Below, piece by piece: positions 31,394 to 39,835 of a DNA stretch of 46,894 nt. The position numbers were made by a program, and so were the translations under genes. The stretch's first letter is position 1; every line of letters begins with the position of its first letter. The stretch comes from Oscillospiraceae bacterium (lineage in GTDB: Bacteria; Bacillota; Clostridia; Oscillospirales; Acutalibacteraceae). The notes under the pieces were generated by a model. The model ran no database searches. It saw nothing but the letters and a program-made list of their open reading frames with translations, and was not told where the DNA came from. The stretch spans positions 1-46,894 of the forward strand of contig WRDW01000011.1 of the NCBI GenBank assembly GCA_009779995.1, written 5' to 3'.

Positions 31394-32644
31394 TCATTCC
31401 ATCTCCAGCCGAACCAAATCACCGGCCTTCACCCCTGGGGGCAGCTTCAGCACAACGCGCTCCATCTCGGGCGGGCGCAGCGTTTGGAAGATCTTCTTCA
31501 GCAGCACCTGGTCGCCCAGCTTTGCAGAGAAACCGGTTTTGCCGCGTTCATCTCTTGATCGAAAATACACAATCACTTCTTCAGGTGAACCGGACAGGTC
31601 AATGCGTTGAGGCATAGCATAGAGGAAATTATTATCAACGCTGATTTCAGCATAATTAAGCATTAAGCATTCAGAATTAAGCATTGCAGCGGCGCGCCCC
31701 GCCGCCTCGCCGCTTTCGCTTACATAGTCAACCAGGTCGTTCACATGTGCCGCGTTGCCGCAGCTGAACAGGCCGGGGATTTCCGTTTGGCCGTTCTGGT
31801 CGCATACCGGCCCGCGCGTGACCTGATGCAAGGATGCGCCCAGCGTTTCGGCCAGCTCATTCTCGGGGATCAGGCCCACAGATAAGATTAACGCGTCGCA
31901 CTCTATAATTTGCTCCGTGCCGGGCAGGGGCGTCATATTCTCGTCCACGTCAGATATTTCAATTGCCTCCAGCCGCTCGTGGCCGAAGCAGCGCGTCACG
32001 GTTTTGCGCAGGTGCAACGGAATATCGAAGTCGTTCAGGCACTGCGCGATGTTTCTCGGCAGGCCGCTGGGGATGCTTTTCGCCTCATAGACGCCCAGTA
32101 CCTGCGCGCCCTCGAGGGTCAGCCTGCGCGTCATAATCAGCCCGATATCCCCCGAGCCCAGCACCGCGCAGCGCCGCCCCGGCAGCTGGCCCAATATGTT
32201 CGTGTAGAACTGCGCCGCCCCCGCCGTGAGCACCCCCGCCGGGCGCGTCCCGTGGATGGCCACCTGCCGGGCCGTGCGTTCGCGGCAGCCCGTGGCCAGG
32301 ATGACGGCCTTCGCCCCCACGCGCCTCATGCCCTGCGCGCTCACCAGAACCAGAGTGAAGCCATCTTTGCTTTTCTCGATTTTATCTACAAATGTAAGCA
32401 GAGAGACCTGCACATCTGTCTCTTTGAGTTCATTGATGTATCTCTGCGCGTACTCCGGCCCGGCCAGCTTCTCCCCGAAGCGTATCACGCCGAAGCCGTC
32501 ATGCACGCACTGCTTGAGGATGCCGCCCAGCCGCCCCTCGCGCTCGACCAGCAGAGTTGATGCCCCTTCTTTGCTTGAGGCTATGGCGGCGGCCAGGCCC
32601 GCAGGCCCCCCGCCTATTACGGCAACGTCATACTGTTCAAACAT
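31394..32644 (-). CDS. GlpB-like NAD(P)/FAD-dependent oxidoreductase
   Basis: A 416-residue two-dinucleotide-binding flavoprotein: FAD motif VIGGGPAGLAAA (10-21), ATGCRERT, NAD motif VLGSGDIGLIMTRRL and the closing FSCGNAAHVNDLVDYVSESG, followed by a C-terminal domain of about 85 residues. It is the small FAD subunit type found with GlpA-like proteins and DUF1667. It overlaps the GlpA-like gene by 8 bases. Residues around MLNSECLMLNYAE (near 325) are encoded by a short intergenic-type repeat inserted in frame, just after the conserved SGEAAGRAA helix. The electron acceptor is probably membrane-bound or ferredoxin-like (inference). Confidence 0.88.
   Translation of the reverse strand: MFEQYDVAVIGGGPAGLAAAIASSKEGASTLLVEREGRLGGILKQCVHDGFGVIRFGEKLAGPEYAQRYINELKETDVQVSLLTFVDKIEKSKDGFTLVLVSAQGMRRVGAKAVILATGCRERTARQVAIHGTRPAGVLTAGAAQFYTNILGQLPGRRCAVLGSGDIGLIMTRRLTLEGAQVLGVYEAKSIPSGLPRNIAQCLNDFDIPLHLRKTVTRCFGHERLEAIEISDVDENMTPLPGTEQIIECDALILSVGLIPENELAETLGASLHQVTRGPVCDQNGQTEIPGLFSCGNAAHVNDLVDYVSESGEAAGRAAAMLNSECLMLNYAEISVDNNFLYAMPQRIDLSGSPEEVIVYFRSRDERGKTGFSAKLGDQVLLKKIFQTLRPPEMERVVLKLPPGVKAGDLVRLEME
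31654..31685. repeat. AATTAAGCATT repeat inside the GlpB-like gene
   Basis: AATTAAGCATT occurs at 31654-31664 and again at 31675-31685, with AAGCATTC between. The block is AT-rich in a GC-rich gene and is translated as MLNSECLMLNYAE. Such sequences are normally intergenic in this kind of genome. Confidence 0.8.
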
Positions 32645-34352
32645 GTGTGTCGCCCCCTTTCGTCGCCCCTAAAAGAACCTCGCTCCCCGCGCCGCTTTTG
32701 CGCACCTGTTCCAGGGGGATATTCAGCTCCTTCGCGATCACCTGCGCCACCTGCGGCCCGCAGAAGCCGCCCTGGCAGCGGCCCATCCCGGCGCGCACCC
32801 GGCGCTTGACCCCGTCCACGCTGTCGCAGGGCAGCGGGCGTTTCAGCGCCGCGGCAATCTCCCCCCGGCTCACCTGCTCGCAGCGGCAGAGGATCACCCC
32901 GTAATCCGGGTTTTCCGCGATCAGCGCGCTGCGCTCCTCTTCGGGCAGCTCGGCGGCGTTCACAATTGCCTTGCGATGGGGGTTGAAGCTCTCATTTTTT
33001 TCTGCCGCTACCTGGTCGAGCACCATCCGGGTGATGTCCTCGGCGATGGCGGGCGCGGCCGTCAAGCCGGGGGATTGGATACCCGCCGCGTGTACGATAT
33101 TTTCAGTGTAAAGGCCCCTGCGGATGACAAAATCCTCTTCAAAGGTCGCCGCGCGAACGCCGGTGAAGTATGTAATGATCTGCCCGTGTCCCAATTCGCC
33201 TATGGTCTGCCGCTGCTTGTGGAGCACATTGTCGATGGAATCCCGCAGGGTCGCGAAATTCTCCTTTTCGGGGGTCTCCACGGCGTCCGGCCCCAGCAGC
33301 AGGTTGCCGTGTATCGTGCGGATGATCCCGCCGCCCTTGGTGTGGGACCCTACGAGATGCGAGATGAGAATCGGGCTGAGGTTGAAAAGCGAAAGATGCG
33401 AAGCCTTTTTATCAAGGATGCTGTTGGTGCCCCGCCTGGGGTGGATGGAGAAGAACCTGTCCCCCGCCATGGCGGCGACGTCCTCGGAGAATACCCCCGC
33501 CGCGTTGACCACAACCTTGGGGTATACCGTGCCCCGGTTCGTCCTGACAGACTTGATCATCCGGTCTTCGAGCTCCATGCCCAGCACGGCCGTGTTCAGG
33601 CTGACCACCGCGCCGTTCTCGATGGCGTTTTCGGCAAAGGCGATAGTCAGGCCATACGGGCATACGCTTCCCGCCGTGGGGAAAAGCAGCGCGCAGCCGA
33701 GCTTAGTGTCCAGGTCTGGTATTTTCTCATATAATGCCTTTTTTTTCAGCACCACGCTGGGGATCTCCAGGTTATTCCAGTAGAGCTTGAACAGATAGAG
33801 CAGGGGCGTATATCCCTTCGGGAAGCACAGCAGCTGCCCCGTGCGCGCGAAGGGCACCTCCAGCTCCCCGCAGACCCTGTCGTACATCTCGTTGCCGCGT
33901 TTGTTGTACCAGTATTTCAGCTTGCTCTTGCGCAGGTCCAGCCCGGGATGCACCATGCCGTCGTTGCGGGCGCTGGTGTGCAGCGCAACGTCGCACTCCT
34001 TCTCGGCCAGCAGGACGTCCAGTTTCCACCGGGTGAGCTCCCGCGCGATGGCGCAGCCCACCACCCCGCCGCCGATCACCAGCACGTCTGGCTTCATACC
34101 CTCCAGGGCCTGGTCTTCTATGTTCGGCAATCGCATGGGCTTGGGTTGCTCCCCGGTGAAGCGCACGTCATTGACCAGGCAGCCCTTAATATTGCCCTTC
34201 GCAGCCCTGGCGGCGGCGAAGCCCGCCTCCACGATCTCCTGCCAGTCGCCGCTCCCGCCCTCCAGGACGAGGTGTTCTTTCTCCCTCCGGACGGTATACC
34301 GCCCGGCAAATTGCTTTTTGAGCTCCTCATTGGTGCGCGCGATCCAGTCCAT
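32637..34352 (-). CDS. GlpA-like FAD oxidoreductase with BFD [2Fe-2S] domain
   Basis: A 571-residue protein. About 85 N-terminal residues are an extension with no clear match. The DAO-type FAD domain begins with VIGGGVVGCAIAREL (93-106) and contains HTSARNDGMVHPGLDL, the family's substrate-side loop. The C-terminal BFD-like domain has Cys489, Cys491, Cys526 and Cys531 (CRC...CQGGFC) for a [2Fe-2S] cluster. This is the layout of anaerobic glycerol-3-phosphate dehydrogenase subunit A and its relatives. It is the first gene of the operon; GGAGGG precedes the ATG at 34352. The substrate could be glycerol 3-phosphate, consistent with the alkyl-DHAP-synthase-like gene at the operon end, but this is not proven. 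Confidence 0.87.
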   Translation of the reverse strand: MDWIARTNEELKKQFAGRYTVRREKEHLVLEGGSGDWQEIVEAGFAAARAAKGNIKGCLVNDVRFTGEQPKPMRLPNIEDQALEGMKPDVLVIGGGVVGCAIARELTRWKLDVLLAEKECDVALHTSARNDGMVHPGLDLRKSKLKYWYNKRGNEMYDRVCGELEVPFARTGQLLCFPKGYTPLLYLFKLYWNNLEIPSVVLKKKALYEKIPDLDTKLGCALLFPTAGSVCPYGLTIAFAENAIENGAVVSLNTAVLGMELEDRMIKSVRTNRGTVYPKVVVNAAGVFSEDVAAMAGDRFFSIHPRRGTNSILDKKASHLSLFNLSPILISHLVGSHTKGGGIIRTIHGNLLLGPDAVETPEKENFATLRDSIDNVLHKQRQTIGELGHGQIITYFTGVRAATFEEDFVIRRGLYTENIVHAAGIQSPGLTAAPAIAEDITRMVLDQVAAEKNESFNPHRKAIVNAAELPEEERSALIAENPDYGVILCRCEQVSRGEIAAALKRPLPCDSVDGVKRRVRAGMGRCQGGFCGPQVAQVIAKELNIPLEQVRKSGAGSEVLLGATKGGDTHV

Positions 34353-34366
34353 AGCGCCCTCCGCAT

Positions 34367-34393
34367 GTGGGGGCGGCAATTCCTGCCGCCCAC
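34367..34393. repeat. GTGGGGGCGGCA palindrome, copy 4
   Basis: GTGGGGGCGGCAATTCCTGC plus CGCCCAC, a variant of the dispersed palindrome, lies between the promoter and ribosome binding site of the GlpA-like gene, so it is in the mRNA leader. Confidence 0.75.
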
Positions 34394-34416
34394 GATTGAA
34401 AACACTGCCCAATGTA

Positions 34417-34425
34417 ATTATATCA
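34417..34425 (-). promoter_or_regulatory. Extended -10 promoter of the redox operon
   Basis: TGATATAAT (TG-N-TATAAT) on the minus strand, 65 bases before the ATG of the GlpA-like gene; no good -35 box is present, as is usual for extended -10 promoters. Confidence 0.65.
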
Positions 34426-34442
34426 TACTGTTTTTGAATTTA

Positions 34443-36947
34443 CTAGTCCCAATTTTCTATCCTGCCTATCTTCTCCAGCGGAATATTCCCGTAGCCCGGC
34501 AGCGCCCCGTAGCCATTCATCCCCTCCGCGCCGATTTCCTCGTTGGGCTCGGTTTCGCTGAAGCGCAGCACGCTTTCGTCATAGTACGGATTGTTCGGCC
34601 CCACGAATATGTTGCCCGTCACGCTGCTGCCCGCCGGGTTGGCGGCGAAGCGCGCGTCCTCGATGTCGGCGAAGTCAACGGAATACGCCGCAAGCTTCGG
34701 GTAGGCCTCGCGCCAAATATCAGTTTGCCAGGGGGAGTCGCTCAGGTCGTCCCAGCCGACGCGGCCTTTGCCCCAGTGGTAGTTCCAGATGTAGTCCGGG
34801 TCGTCCGAGAGCGCGCCGTTGCGGGTGCGCTGGTCGTAGCTCACCGGCTTGCCCGCGTTCACCACGAAGTTGCCGTGGACTTCCAAATCGCGCCCGCTGA
34901 TGGCGATGGCCGAATCCGGCACGTTGACCAATAAATTATATTCGACTGTGACCCCAGCCAGTCCGTCGTCCAGGTAGATGCCGCAGGGGTGGCGGCCGGG
35001 ATTGCCCAGGTCGTAAATCACATTATTTCTTATGACCGAGCCCCAGGCGGAATGCCAGCTGCGCCCGTTGTAAATCGCACCCGCGTCGTCGGTCTCCAGG
35101 CAGACGTTATAAATCAGGTTGTACTCGAGCACCTGGTTGTTGCCGCCGAAGAACATGGCGCTGTGCGGAGAACTAAAAATCTCGTTGTGGGCGGCCAGGT
35201 TGCCCGTTCCGTAGACGTTCACCCCGCCCTGGTAGGTCATCACCACCTCGGCGAAGTCGTGCACCAGGTTGTTCACGGCTTTGCTGCCGCCCGGCGTGAG
35301 GGTCGCCGCCTCCCCGCCGTCTATTGTGATCCCCCGCCTGCCGACCCTGTAAATCTCATTGTTCGATACGGCATTGCCATAGCCCGAGACGCTCATGGCG
35401 CTGCCCGCGAGGTTGCGCACCACGCAGTGATCAATCAAAATTTCATCCCCATTGAGCACCATCCCGTCGCCCCGCGTGCCCTGCAAGGTCAGCCCCACGA
35501 AGCTGAGATTATTTATATTTTCGCCGGTGATCAGCGTCTCGGTGCTCAGGGAAATGTCGATGCGGGCGTCGTCAAAATTCTCTTCCGGAGGCCATAGATA
35601 TAACGTGCCATTATCTCTATCCAAATACCACTCGCCCGGCTCATCCAGCTCCTCGAGCACATTGTAGAAATAATAGGTTCCCCCCTGGGCGTAGCCGTAA
35701 TGGCTGGCGTATTCCGTGGTGAGCGTCCCCGCTCTGTGGTCGAAGGCCTTCACGCGGGTGCTCATATCTGCCCAATCGAACTTGAAGCAGCCGAAAATCC
35801 AGATGTCCTCATGGGGGGCCCAGGTGGCCGCTCTCTTTGCAGTCTTGCTGTCCATTTCAAAGGTTCCCCCGCGCGGGTTGCGCAGGCTGTCCCAGACCTC
35901 GTTGTTGCGCACGGTTTTCCCGTTGATGAACAGCTCTATGGCGTCGCCGTTGTCGCTCACCTTGCCGATTTTGAGGGTTTGTGTCCCGTTGGGGTAGCGG
36001 GCGAGGGTCTGCCGTTTCCCGTTGAAGAACAGCTCGCAGGGCAGCGGGCCCGCGCCGCCGTCGTATTTCCCCGCCGTGGTAAACGCGCCGAAGGAGTACA
36101 TTTTCCCCCAGTCGTCAGGGCCCAGCCCCAGCTTGGTTAAATCAATCACTTTGATATTTTCGTTTTTTTCCCAGGATGAGAAATCATTCGGCTCCAGCCT
36201 CATGCCGCCATTGAGGACGGCCTCGTCCTCCTCCCGGCGGGTGCTGTAGAGCGTGTCGTGGTCCCGCTCATCGAACACAATCTGTTGGATATTGTACTCC
36301 CCGGGCGCGATTTCGACCTGGAAGTACCGCTCGTCCCCCCGCGCGCGGGCCTCGCGTACAGCGTCGCGCGCCTCTTCGATGCTCATGCCCTCCGGCGAGA
36401 CGGTGAAATCCGCCGCGTCCCCCCAGGGGCCCCTGGGCGCGAAGCGCCCCTCGGTCAGCCCCTGCGGGGGCGGCGCTTTGTAGCTCTTTTGGTAATTGCG
36501 CGTGTAAACTGTCCCTCCGAAGCCCAGTGCACTCGTCAGCACGATACTTGCCGCCATGCCCATCCCCAGCGCCCGCCTGCCCAGCGCTTTCATCAGCAGC
36601 GCGAACAGCACCAGAATCTGCGCGCACACCAGGGGCACGGCGATGTTCGCGGCAAGCCCGGCCCCCCAGTGCATCATATTGTTGACAAAGCCGGATACGC
36701 CGAACAGCACCGCCATGAACACACTCACAGAGAGCAGGGTCTTCCATACCAGGGCCCCCGCTTTGCGCTCGCCGCGCGCATGGAGCGTGAACAGCGTGAG
36801 CAGGATAGTGCCGAGAATGACGGCAATCACCGCAAATGGAAAGATGCTCGGCTGCCAGTTGACGTAGACGTCGTAATACCATGCCAGTGCGGCGGGCAGC
36901 GCCGCGCTCAGGGCCAGGGCGCACAGGGTCTGGGTTGTCTTTTTCAT
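34443..36947 (-). CDS. Membrane-anchored right-handed parallel beta-helix protein
   Basis: An 834-residue protein starting at MKKTTQTL (GGAGG upstream). Residues 1-155 carry about five membrane segments. From residue 175 on it is extracytoplasmic: SIEEARDAVREARARGDERYFQVEIAPGEYNI, then LFFNGKRQTLARYPNG, as in GH141-type and related beta-helix glycosidases, then PbH1-like coils (NNLSFVGLTLQGTRGDGM, IDHCVVRNLAGSAMSV, YGNAVSNNEIYRVGRRGI, VEYNLLVNVPDSAIAISG). Such helices cleave or bind polysaccharides; the catalytic acids cannot be named with confidence. A multi-span anchor on this fold is unusual, since most relatives have a simple signal peptide. The gene has its own promoter. Confidence 0.85.
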   Translation of the reverse strand: MKKTTQTLCALALSAALPAALAWYYDVYVNWQPSIFPFAVIAVILGTILLTLFTLHARGERKAGALVWKTLLSVSVFMAVLFGVSGFVNNMMHWGAGLAANIAVPLVCAQILVLFALLMKALGRRALGMGMAASIVLTSALGFGGTVYTRNYQKSYKAPPPQGLTEGRFAPRGPWGDAADFTVSPEGMSIEEARDAVREARARGDERYFQVEIAPGEYNIQQIVFDERDHDTLYSTRREEDEAVLNGGMRLEPNDFSSWEKNENIKVIDLTKLGLGPDDWGKMYSFGAFTTAGKYDGGAGPLPCELFFNGKRQTLARYPNGTQTLKIGKVSDNGDAIELFINGKTVRNNEVWDSLRNPRGGTFEMDSKTAKRAATWAPHEDIWIFGCFKFDWADMSTRVKAFDHRAGTLTTEYASHYGYAQGGTYYFYNVLEELDEPGEWYLDRDNGTLYLWPPEENFDDARIDISLSTETLITGENINNLSFVGLTLQGTRGDGMVLNGDEILIDHCVVRNLAGSAMSVSGYGNAVSNNEIYRVGRRGITIDGGEAATLTPGGSKAVNNLVHDFAEVVMTYQGGVNVYGTGNLAAHNEIFSSPHSAMFFGGNNQVLEYNLIYNVCLETDDAGAIYNGRSWHSAWGSVIRNNVIYDLGNPGRHPCGIYLDDGLAGVTVEYNLLVNVPDSAIAISGRDLEVHGNFVVNAGKPVSYDQRTRNGALSDDPDYIWNYHWGKGRVGWDDLSDSPWQTDIWREAYPKLAAYSVDFADIEDARFAANPAGSSVTGNIFVGPNNPYYDESVLRFSETEPNEEIGAEGMNGYGALPGYGNIPLEKIGRIENWD

Positions 36948-36978
36948 GTCGAAGCCTCCCGCAAAAAAATCTATGCAA

Positions 36979-37007
36979 ATTATAGCACGCTTCTTCGCGG
37001 GATGCAA
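36979..37007 (-). promoter_or_regulatory. Promoter of the beta-helix gene
   Basis: TTGCAT (37002-37007), 17 bases, TATAAT (36979-36984). It begins directly after the terminator of the surface-protein operon. Confidence 0.8.
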
Positions 37008-37010
37008 ATA

Positions 37011-37050
37011 AAAAATATAAAAAATACCGGCGGCACTGGAGCCGCCGGCA
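37011..37050 (-). terminator. Terminator of the SipW/surface-protein operon
   Basis: Stem CCGGCGGC / GCCGCCGG with a 6-base loop, followed on the minus strand by a T-rich run (ATTTTTTATATTTTTT). Confidence 0.88.
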
Positions 37051-37065
37051 CATATCAATCATAAT

Positions 37066-38472
37066 TTAGAGATACTTCTCGTCCCGCTTCTGGTGCCTCG
37101 CCGCTATCATCGTTACCAGCAGCAGCGCGCCGGAGCCCGTCGCCACGGAGCCCCAGAATGTCACCTGCTGCTCCTTGCCGGTTTTGGGCGGCGGCACGGG
37201 CGGCGGCTTTAAAGAAGTGGTGGGGGCGGGGGTGGCCGTCGTCGTGACGGGGGCGCCCGTTGTCGTTGGCCCGGCTGTGGTCGTTGGCCCTGCTGTGGTG
37301 GTTGGCCCTGCTGTGGTCGTTGGCCCTGCTGTGGTGGTCGGTTCCACCATGGTCATGAGGCCCGCTGTCGTCGTGGGCCCGGCGGTGGTGGTGGGCTGTA
37401 CGCCCTCGTCGCCGTTCGCGCTGAAGATCCACTGAACCAAGCCTATCAGGTCGGCGAATTGGTTGTCCATGCGCGCGTCCAGGGTCAGCGCCAGCCGCAG
37501 CGCCTTGCTCTCCCCGGGCTGGAAGATTCCCAGCGAGTAGGGGTAGCGCATGGAGTCCCCGGCGCGGGAATCCAGCGCGGGGTTGCCCCACACCGCGCCC
37601 CGGTAGATTTCCGCGGCCCCCTGCGTGATGGTGACGGCGGTGTACTCCCGCAGCAGCTGGTTGACGAGCGCAAGGGTCTCCCCTGTGGCGTGTACCTGCG
37701 CGGCCACGTCGGCCCAGAGGAAGATTTCCACAGGCCGGTTCCAGAGGTTCTTCACCTCCACGCCCTGGCCGCGGCTGCCCCCGGGGGCCAGCAGCTTGAA
37801 GGCCGCGAAGAGGTCGCCCGCGTTGTCCGGGAAGGTGAAACCCGCGGTGGGGCTCAGGAAGTTCACGCGCATGAGCGCGTCGGACACCCCGGCCTCTTTG
37901 TAGGCGACGCCCAGCGTCTCGAAGCTCATGCCCCACAGGGAGATGCCGCCGCCCTCGGCCTGCACGCATTCCACCGTTACGGTGATGTTCGCCCGCTTGT
38001 TCCTGTATTCGTTGCCGCCCTCGGCGCGCAGGGTGAAGTGCTCGAACAGGGGCGGCGTGGTCTCGCCGGGGGCCAGCACTCCTATATAGTAGTAGTAATT
38101 GTCTTCAGAATTGAAATACCAGTGCGCCTGGTTGACGGGAATCACGATGTTATCTGTGCTGAGGGCCCTGTCCTCGATGAAAGTGCCGCCCGCGCCCTGC
38201 GCGCCCCAGGCCTTTTCGATCTTGGCGCGCACGGCGATGTCCAGCTGGCCGGTGTTTTTGGCCCACACCTTTTTGTCGGCCGTGGAGCCCGGCATGAGCT
38301 CCTGCCCCTGCTCGTACTCCTCCTCCAGGCGCACCTGCACGCTGCCCATGCTCAGGGCGTTGACGGTTTCGCTCTGCACGCTCCACGCCGCGTAGGTGGT
38401 CATTGCGGCGGAGGACATGAAAATGGCGGCCAGCAGGATGCTCAGCACAAAAAATACGCTGCGTTTCTTCAT
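37066..38472 (-). CDS. SipW-type surface protein with Thr/Pro repeats and PKTG anchor
   Basis: About 468 residues from MKKRSVF (GGAGG five bases upstream). The signal ends in a TTYAAWSV boundary typical of SipW substrates. A TasA-like beta domain follows (NALSMGSVQVRLEEEYEQGQ, WAKNTGQLDIAVRAKIEK). A second beta region precedes a linker of repeated GPTTTA units and Pro-rich KPPPVPPP. The end is PPKTGKEQ, a hydrophobic segment and basic RHQKRDEKYL, which has the layout of a sortase signal with Pro in place of the usual Leu of LPxTG. No sortase is in the window. It is the last gene of the operon and is likely a cell-surface or matrix component. Confidence 0.82.
   Translation of the reverse strand: MKKRSVFFVLSILLAAIFMSSAAMTTYAAWSVQSETVNALSMGSVQVRLEEEYEQGQELMPGSTADKKVWAKNTGQLDIAVRAKIEKAWGAQGAGGTFIEDRALSTDNIVIPVNQAHWYFNSEDNYYYYIGVLAPGETTPPLFEHFTLRAEGGNEYRNKRANITVTVECVQAEGGGISLWGMSFETLGVAYKEAGVSDALMRVNFLSPTAGFTFPDNAGDLFAAFKLLAPGGSRGQGVEVKNLWNRPVEIFLWADVAAQVHATGETLALVNQLLREYTAVTITQGAAEIYRGAVWGNPALDSRAGDSMRYPYSLGIFQPGESKALRLALTLDARMDNQFADLIGLVQWIFSANGDEGVQPTTTAGPTTTAGLMTMVEPTTTAGPTTTAGPTTTAGPTTTAGPTTTGAPVTTTATPAPTTSLKPPPVPPPKTGKEQQVTFWGSVATGSGALLLVTMIAARHQKRDEKYL
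37253..37395. repeat. GPTTTA tandem repeat in the surface-protein gene
   Basis: About seven units of 18-21 bases, such as GGCCCTGCTGTGGTCGTT on the plus strand, encode the Thr/Pro linker. Two units have diverged (AGLMTMVEP). Copy number is likely to vary. Confidence 0.85.
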
Positions 38473-38581
38473 GCCAGCCTCCATTCAATATCATTTACCG
38501 CACGCCGGGGAGCGTTGGCGGCACCCCCCGGTTCAGCCTGAAACTCAAATTCTTTTACGCTTCGGGTCATGGCTGAAAGGC

Positions 38582-39361
38582 TCAGCCCCCGGTCACGCCG
38601 TAATCCTTCAGAACGGTCTCGGCGTCCAGCTTGACGAACGCCTCGGCGCGGTTCGCGAAGCCCTCGGCCTGAATGGCCTCGGCGGTGATCCTGATAGAAT
38701 AGCTGCCGAGCTTCTGCATCTGCACCTGGTTCCAATCGCTGGGGAACACGACGGAGGTGAACACCTTCACGCTTGTGCCCAGATAGAAGATGCCCTTGTA
38801 ATTCAGGTAGTACACGCCGTTGCCGCCCGTGGCCGGGTCGTCGAAGTCATTTTTGTTGTACCAGTTCTGAATCTGCCCGGCGGTCACCTTGCCGGCCAGG
38901 TCCGCCGCGCTGTAGTGGTAGGTGCTGTCGGGCGTGTGGGAGCTTATGGAGCCTGCCCAAACCCGCAGGTTGGCGCTGCCCTTGTAGCCGCCGACGACCG
39001 TGGCGCTGAAGCTCGGATCAAAGTACAGGGTCTGCATGATCAGAGCCAGGCGCTCCGGGTCGGTGATTACGGTGTTCGTTGAGCCGTTACCGTCCAGGAA
39101 CTCAACCTTCACGCGCATGTAGGAGTCACCCTTTACCGCGCGCACGGTGGGGTCCTTCGGGAAGCTGTCTCCGGGGACGCGGTCCTTGCACTCGCCGCCC
39201 GGATAGTTCGGCTCGCTGATGGTGATGTCCAGGTCGCCCACCACGAAGGTGTTGATCAGGGTCTCGCTGTCGGTCATGTAGGCCAGGGTGCCGCCCGCTG
39301 TGAGTGCCGCCACGAGCACGACGGCGAGGATTGCCATGATGGCGCTGCGTTTCTTTTGCAT
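38582..39361 (-). CDS. TasA/camelysin-like SipW substrate
   Basis: A 259-residue protein. The signal MQKKRSAIMAILAVVLVAAL ends at TAGGTLAYMTDSE, the classic SipW-type signal (short hydrophobic core, then AYMTDSE). The mature part is a TasA/camelysin-like beta sandwich with FVVGDLDITISEPNY and RVKVEFLD. In Bacillus, TasA forms amyloid-like biofilm fibres after SipW cleavage. Here it follows the SipW gene and a small Thr-rich SipW-type protein. GAGAGG precedes the ATG. The 128-base gap upstream shows no clear promoter. Confidence 0.87.
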   Translation of the reverse strand: MQKKRSAIMAILAVVLVAALTAGGTLAYMTDSETLINTFVVGDLDITISEPNYPGGECKDRVPGDSFPKDPTVRAVKGDSYMRVKVEFLDGNGSTNTVITDPERLALIMQTLYFDPSFSATVVGGYKGSANLRVWAGSISSHTPDSTYHYSAADLAGKVTAGQIQNWYNKNDFDDPATGGNGVYYLNYKGIFYLGTSVKVFTSVVFPSDWNQVQMQKLGSYSIRITAEAIQAEGFANRAEAFVKLDAETVLKDYGVTGG

Positions 39362-39489
39362 TGGTGTGCCTCTCTTCTCTTTTCTTTCGAAATTATGGTG
39401 TTGAGGTCCGATTCGCTGTCCGGAAGCACAACAGTCCTTATGCTTTGGCGCTCCGCCGCTTTCACAGGCTTTCGGATACGGGGATTTCG

Positions 39490-39825
39490 CTACATTGTAT
39501 TGGCAGTGGTGACAACCTTCGTGGCGGTCGTGGTCGGTTCCGTGGCAGTAGTTGGCATAGTTGCGGCGCCGGCCGCGCCGGCCGCGCCGGCCGCGGTTGT
39601 GGTCGGCTGCGTTGTGGTTGCGGGGGGCTGTGTCGTCGTGGCGGGGGGCTCTGTTGCGGTTGTCTCGGGGGCGGTGGTGTCGGGCTCTGTCCTTACCACT
39701 ATGTTGTTGACCAGGCTCTCGCTGCCTGTCATGTACCCCAGGGTACTGCCCACCGTGCCCGCCGCCAGCAGCAGGCCTATGGTGAGCAGCACGATGACGA
39801 GGTAGCGCTTGCCCGGAGACTTCAT
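39490..39825 (-). CDS. Small Thr/Ala-rich protein with SipW-type signal
   Basis: About 111 residues. From MKSPGKRYLVIVL the hydrophobic core leads to STLGYMTGSESLVNNIVV, the same boundary as in the TasA-like gene (YMTxSE.L.N..V). After that the chain is only low complexity: TTEPPATTTQPPATTTQ and an AAGAAGAAG run coded by three GC-rich 9-base repeats. It looks like a SipW substrate whose folded domain is absent, or a short Thr-rich matrix or glycosylated peptide. GAGG lies 8 bases before the chosen ATG. It is placed between SipW and TasA-like genes. Confidence 0.72.
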   Translation of the reverse strand: MKSPGKRYLVIVLLTIGLLLAAGTVGSTLGYMTGSESLVNNIVVRTEPDTTAPETTATEPPATTTQPPATTTQPTTTAAGAAGAAGAATMPTTATEPTTTATKVVTTANTM

Positions 39826-39835
39826 GTCATACACC

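Noticed and set aside
39274-39465. Small minus-strand open frame MKAAERQSIRTVV before the TasA-like gene
   Set aside because: It overlaps the TasA-like signal sequence in another frame and has no ribosome binding site.
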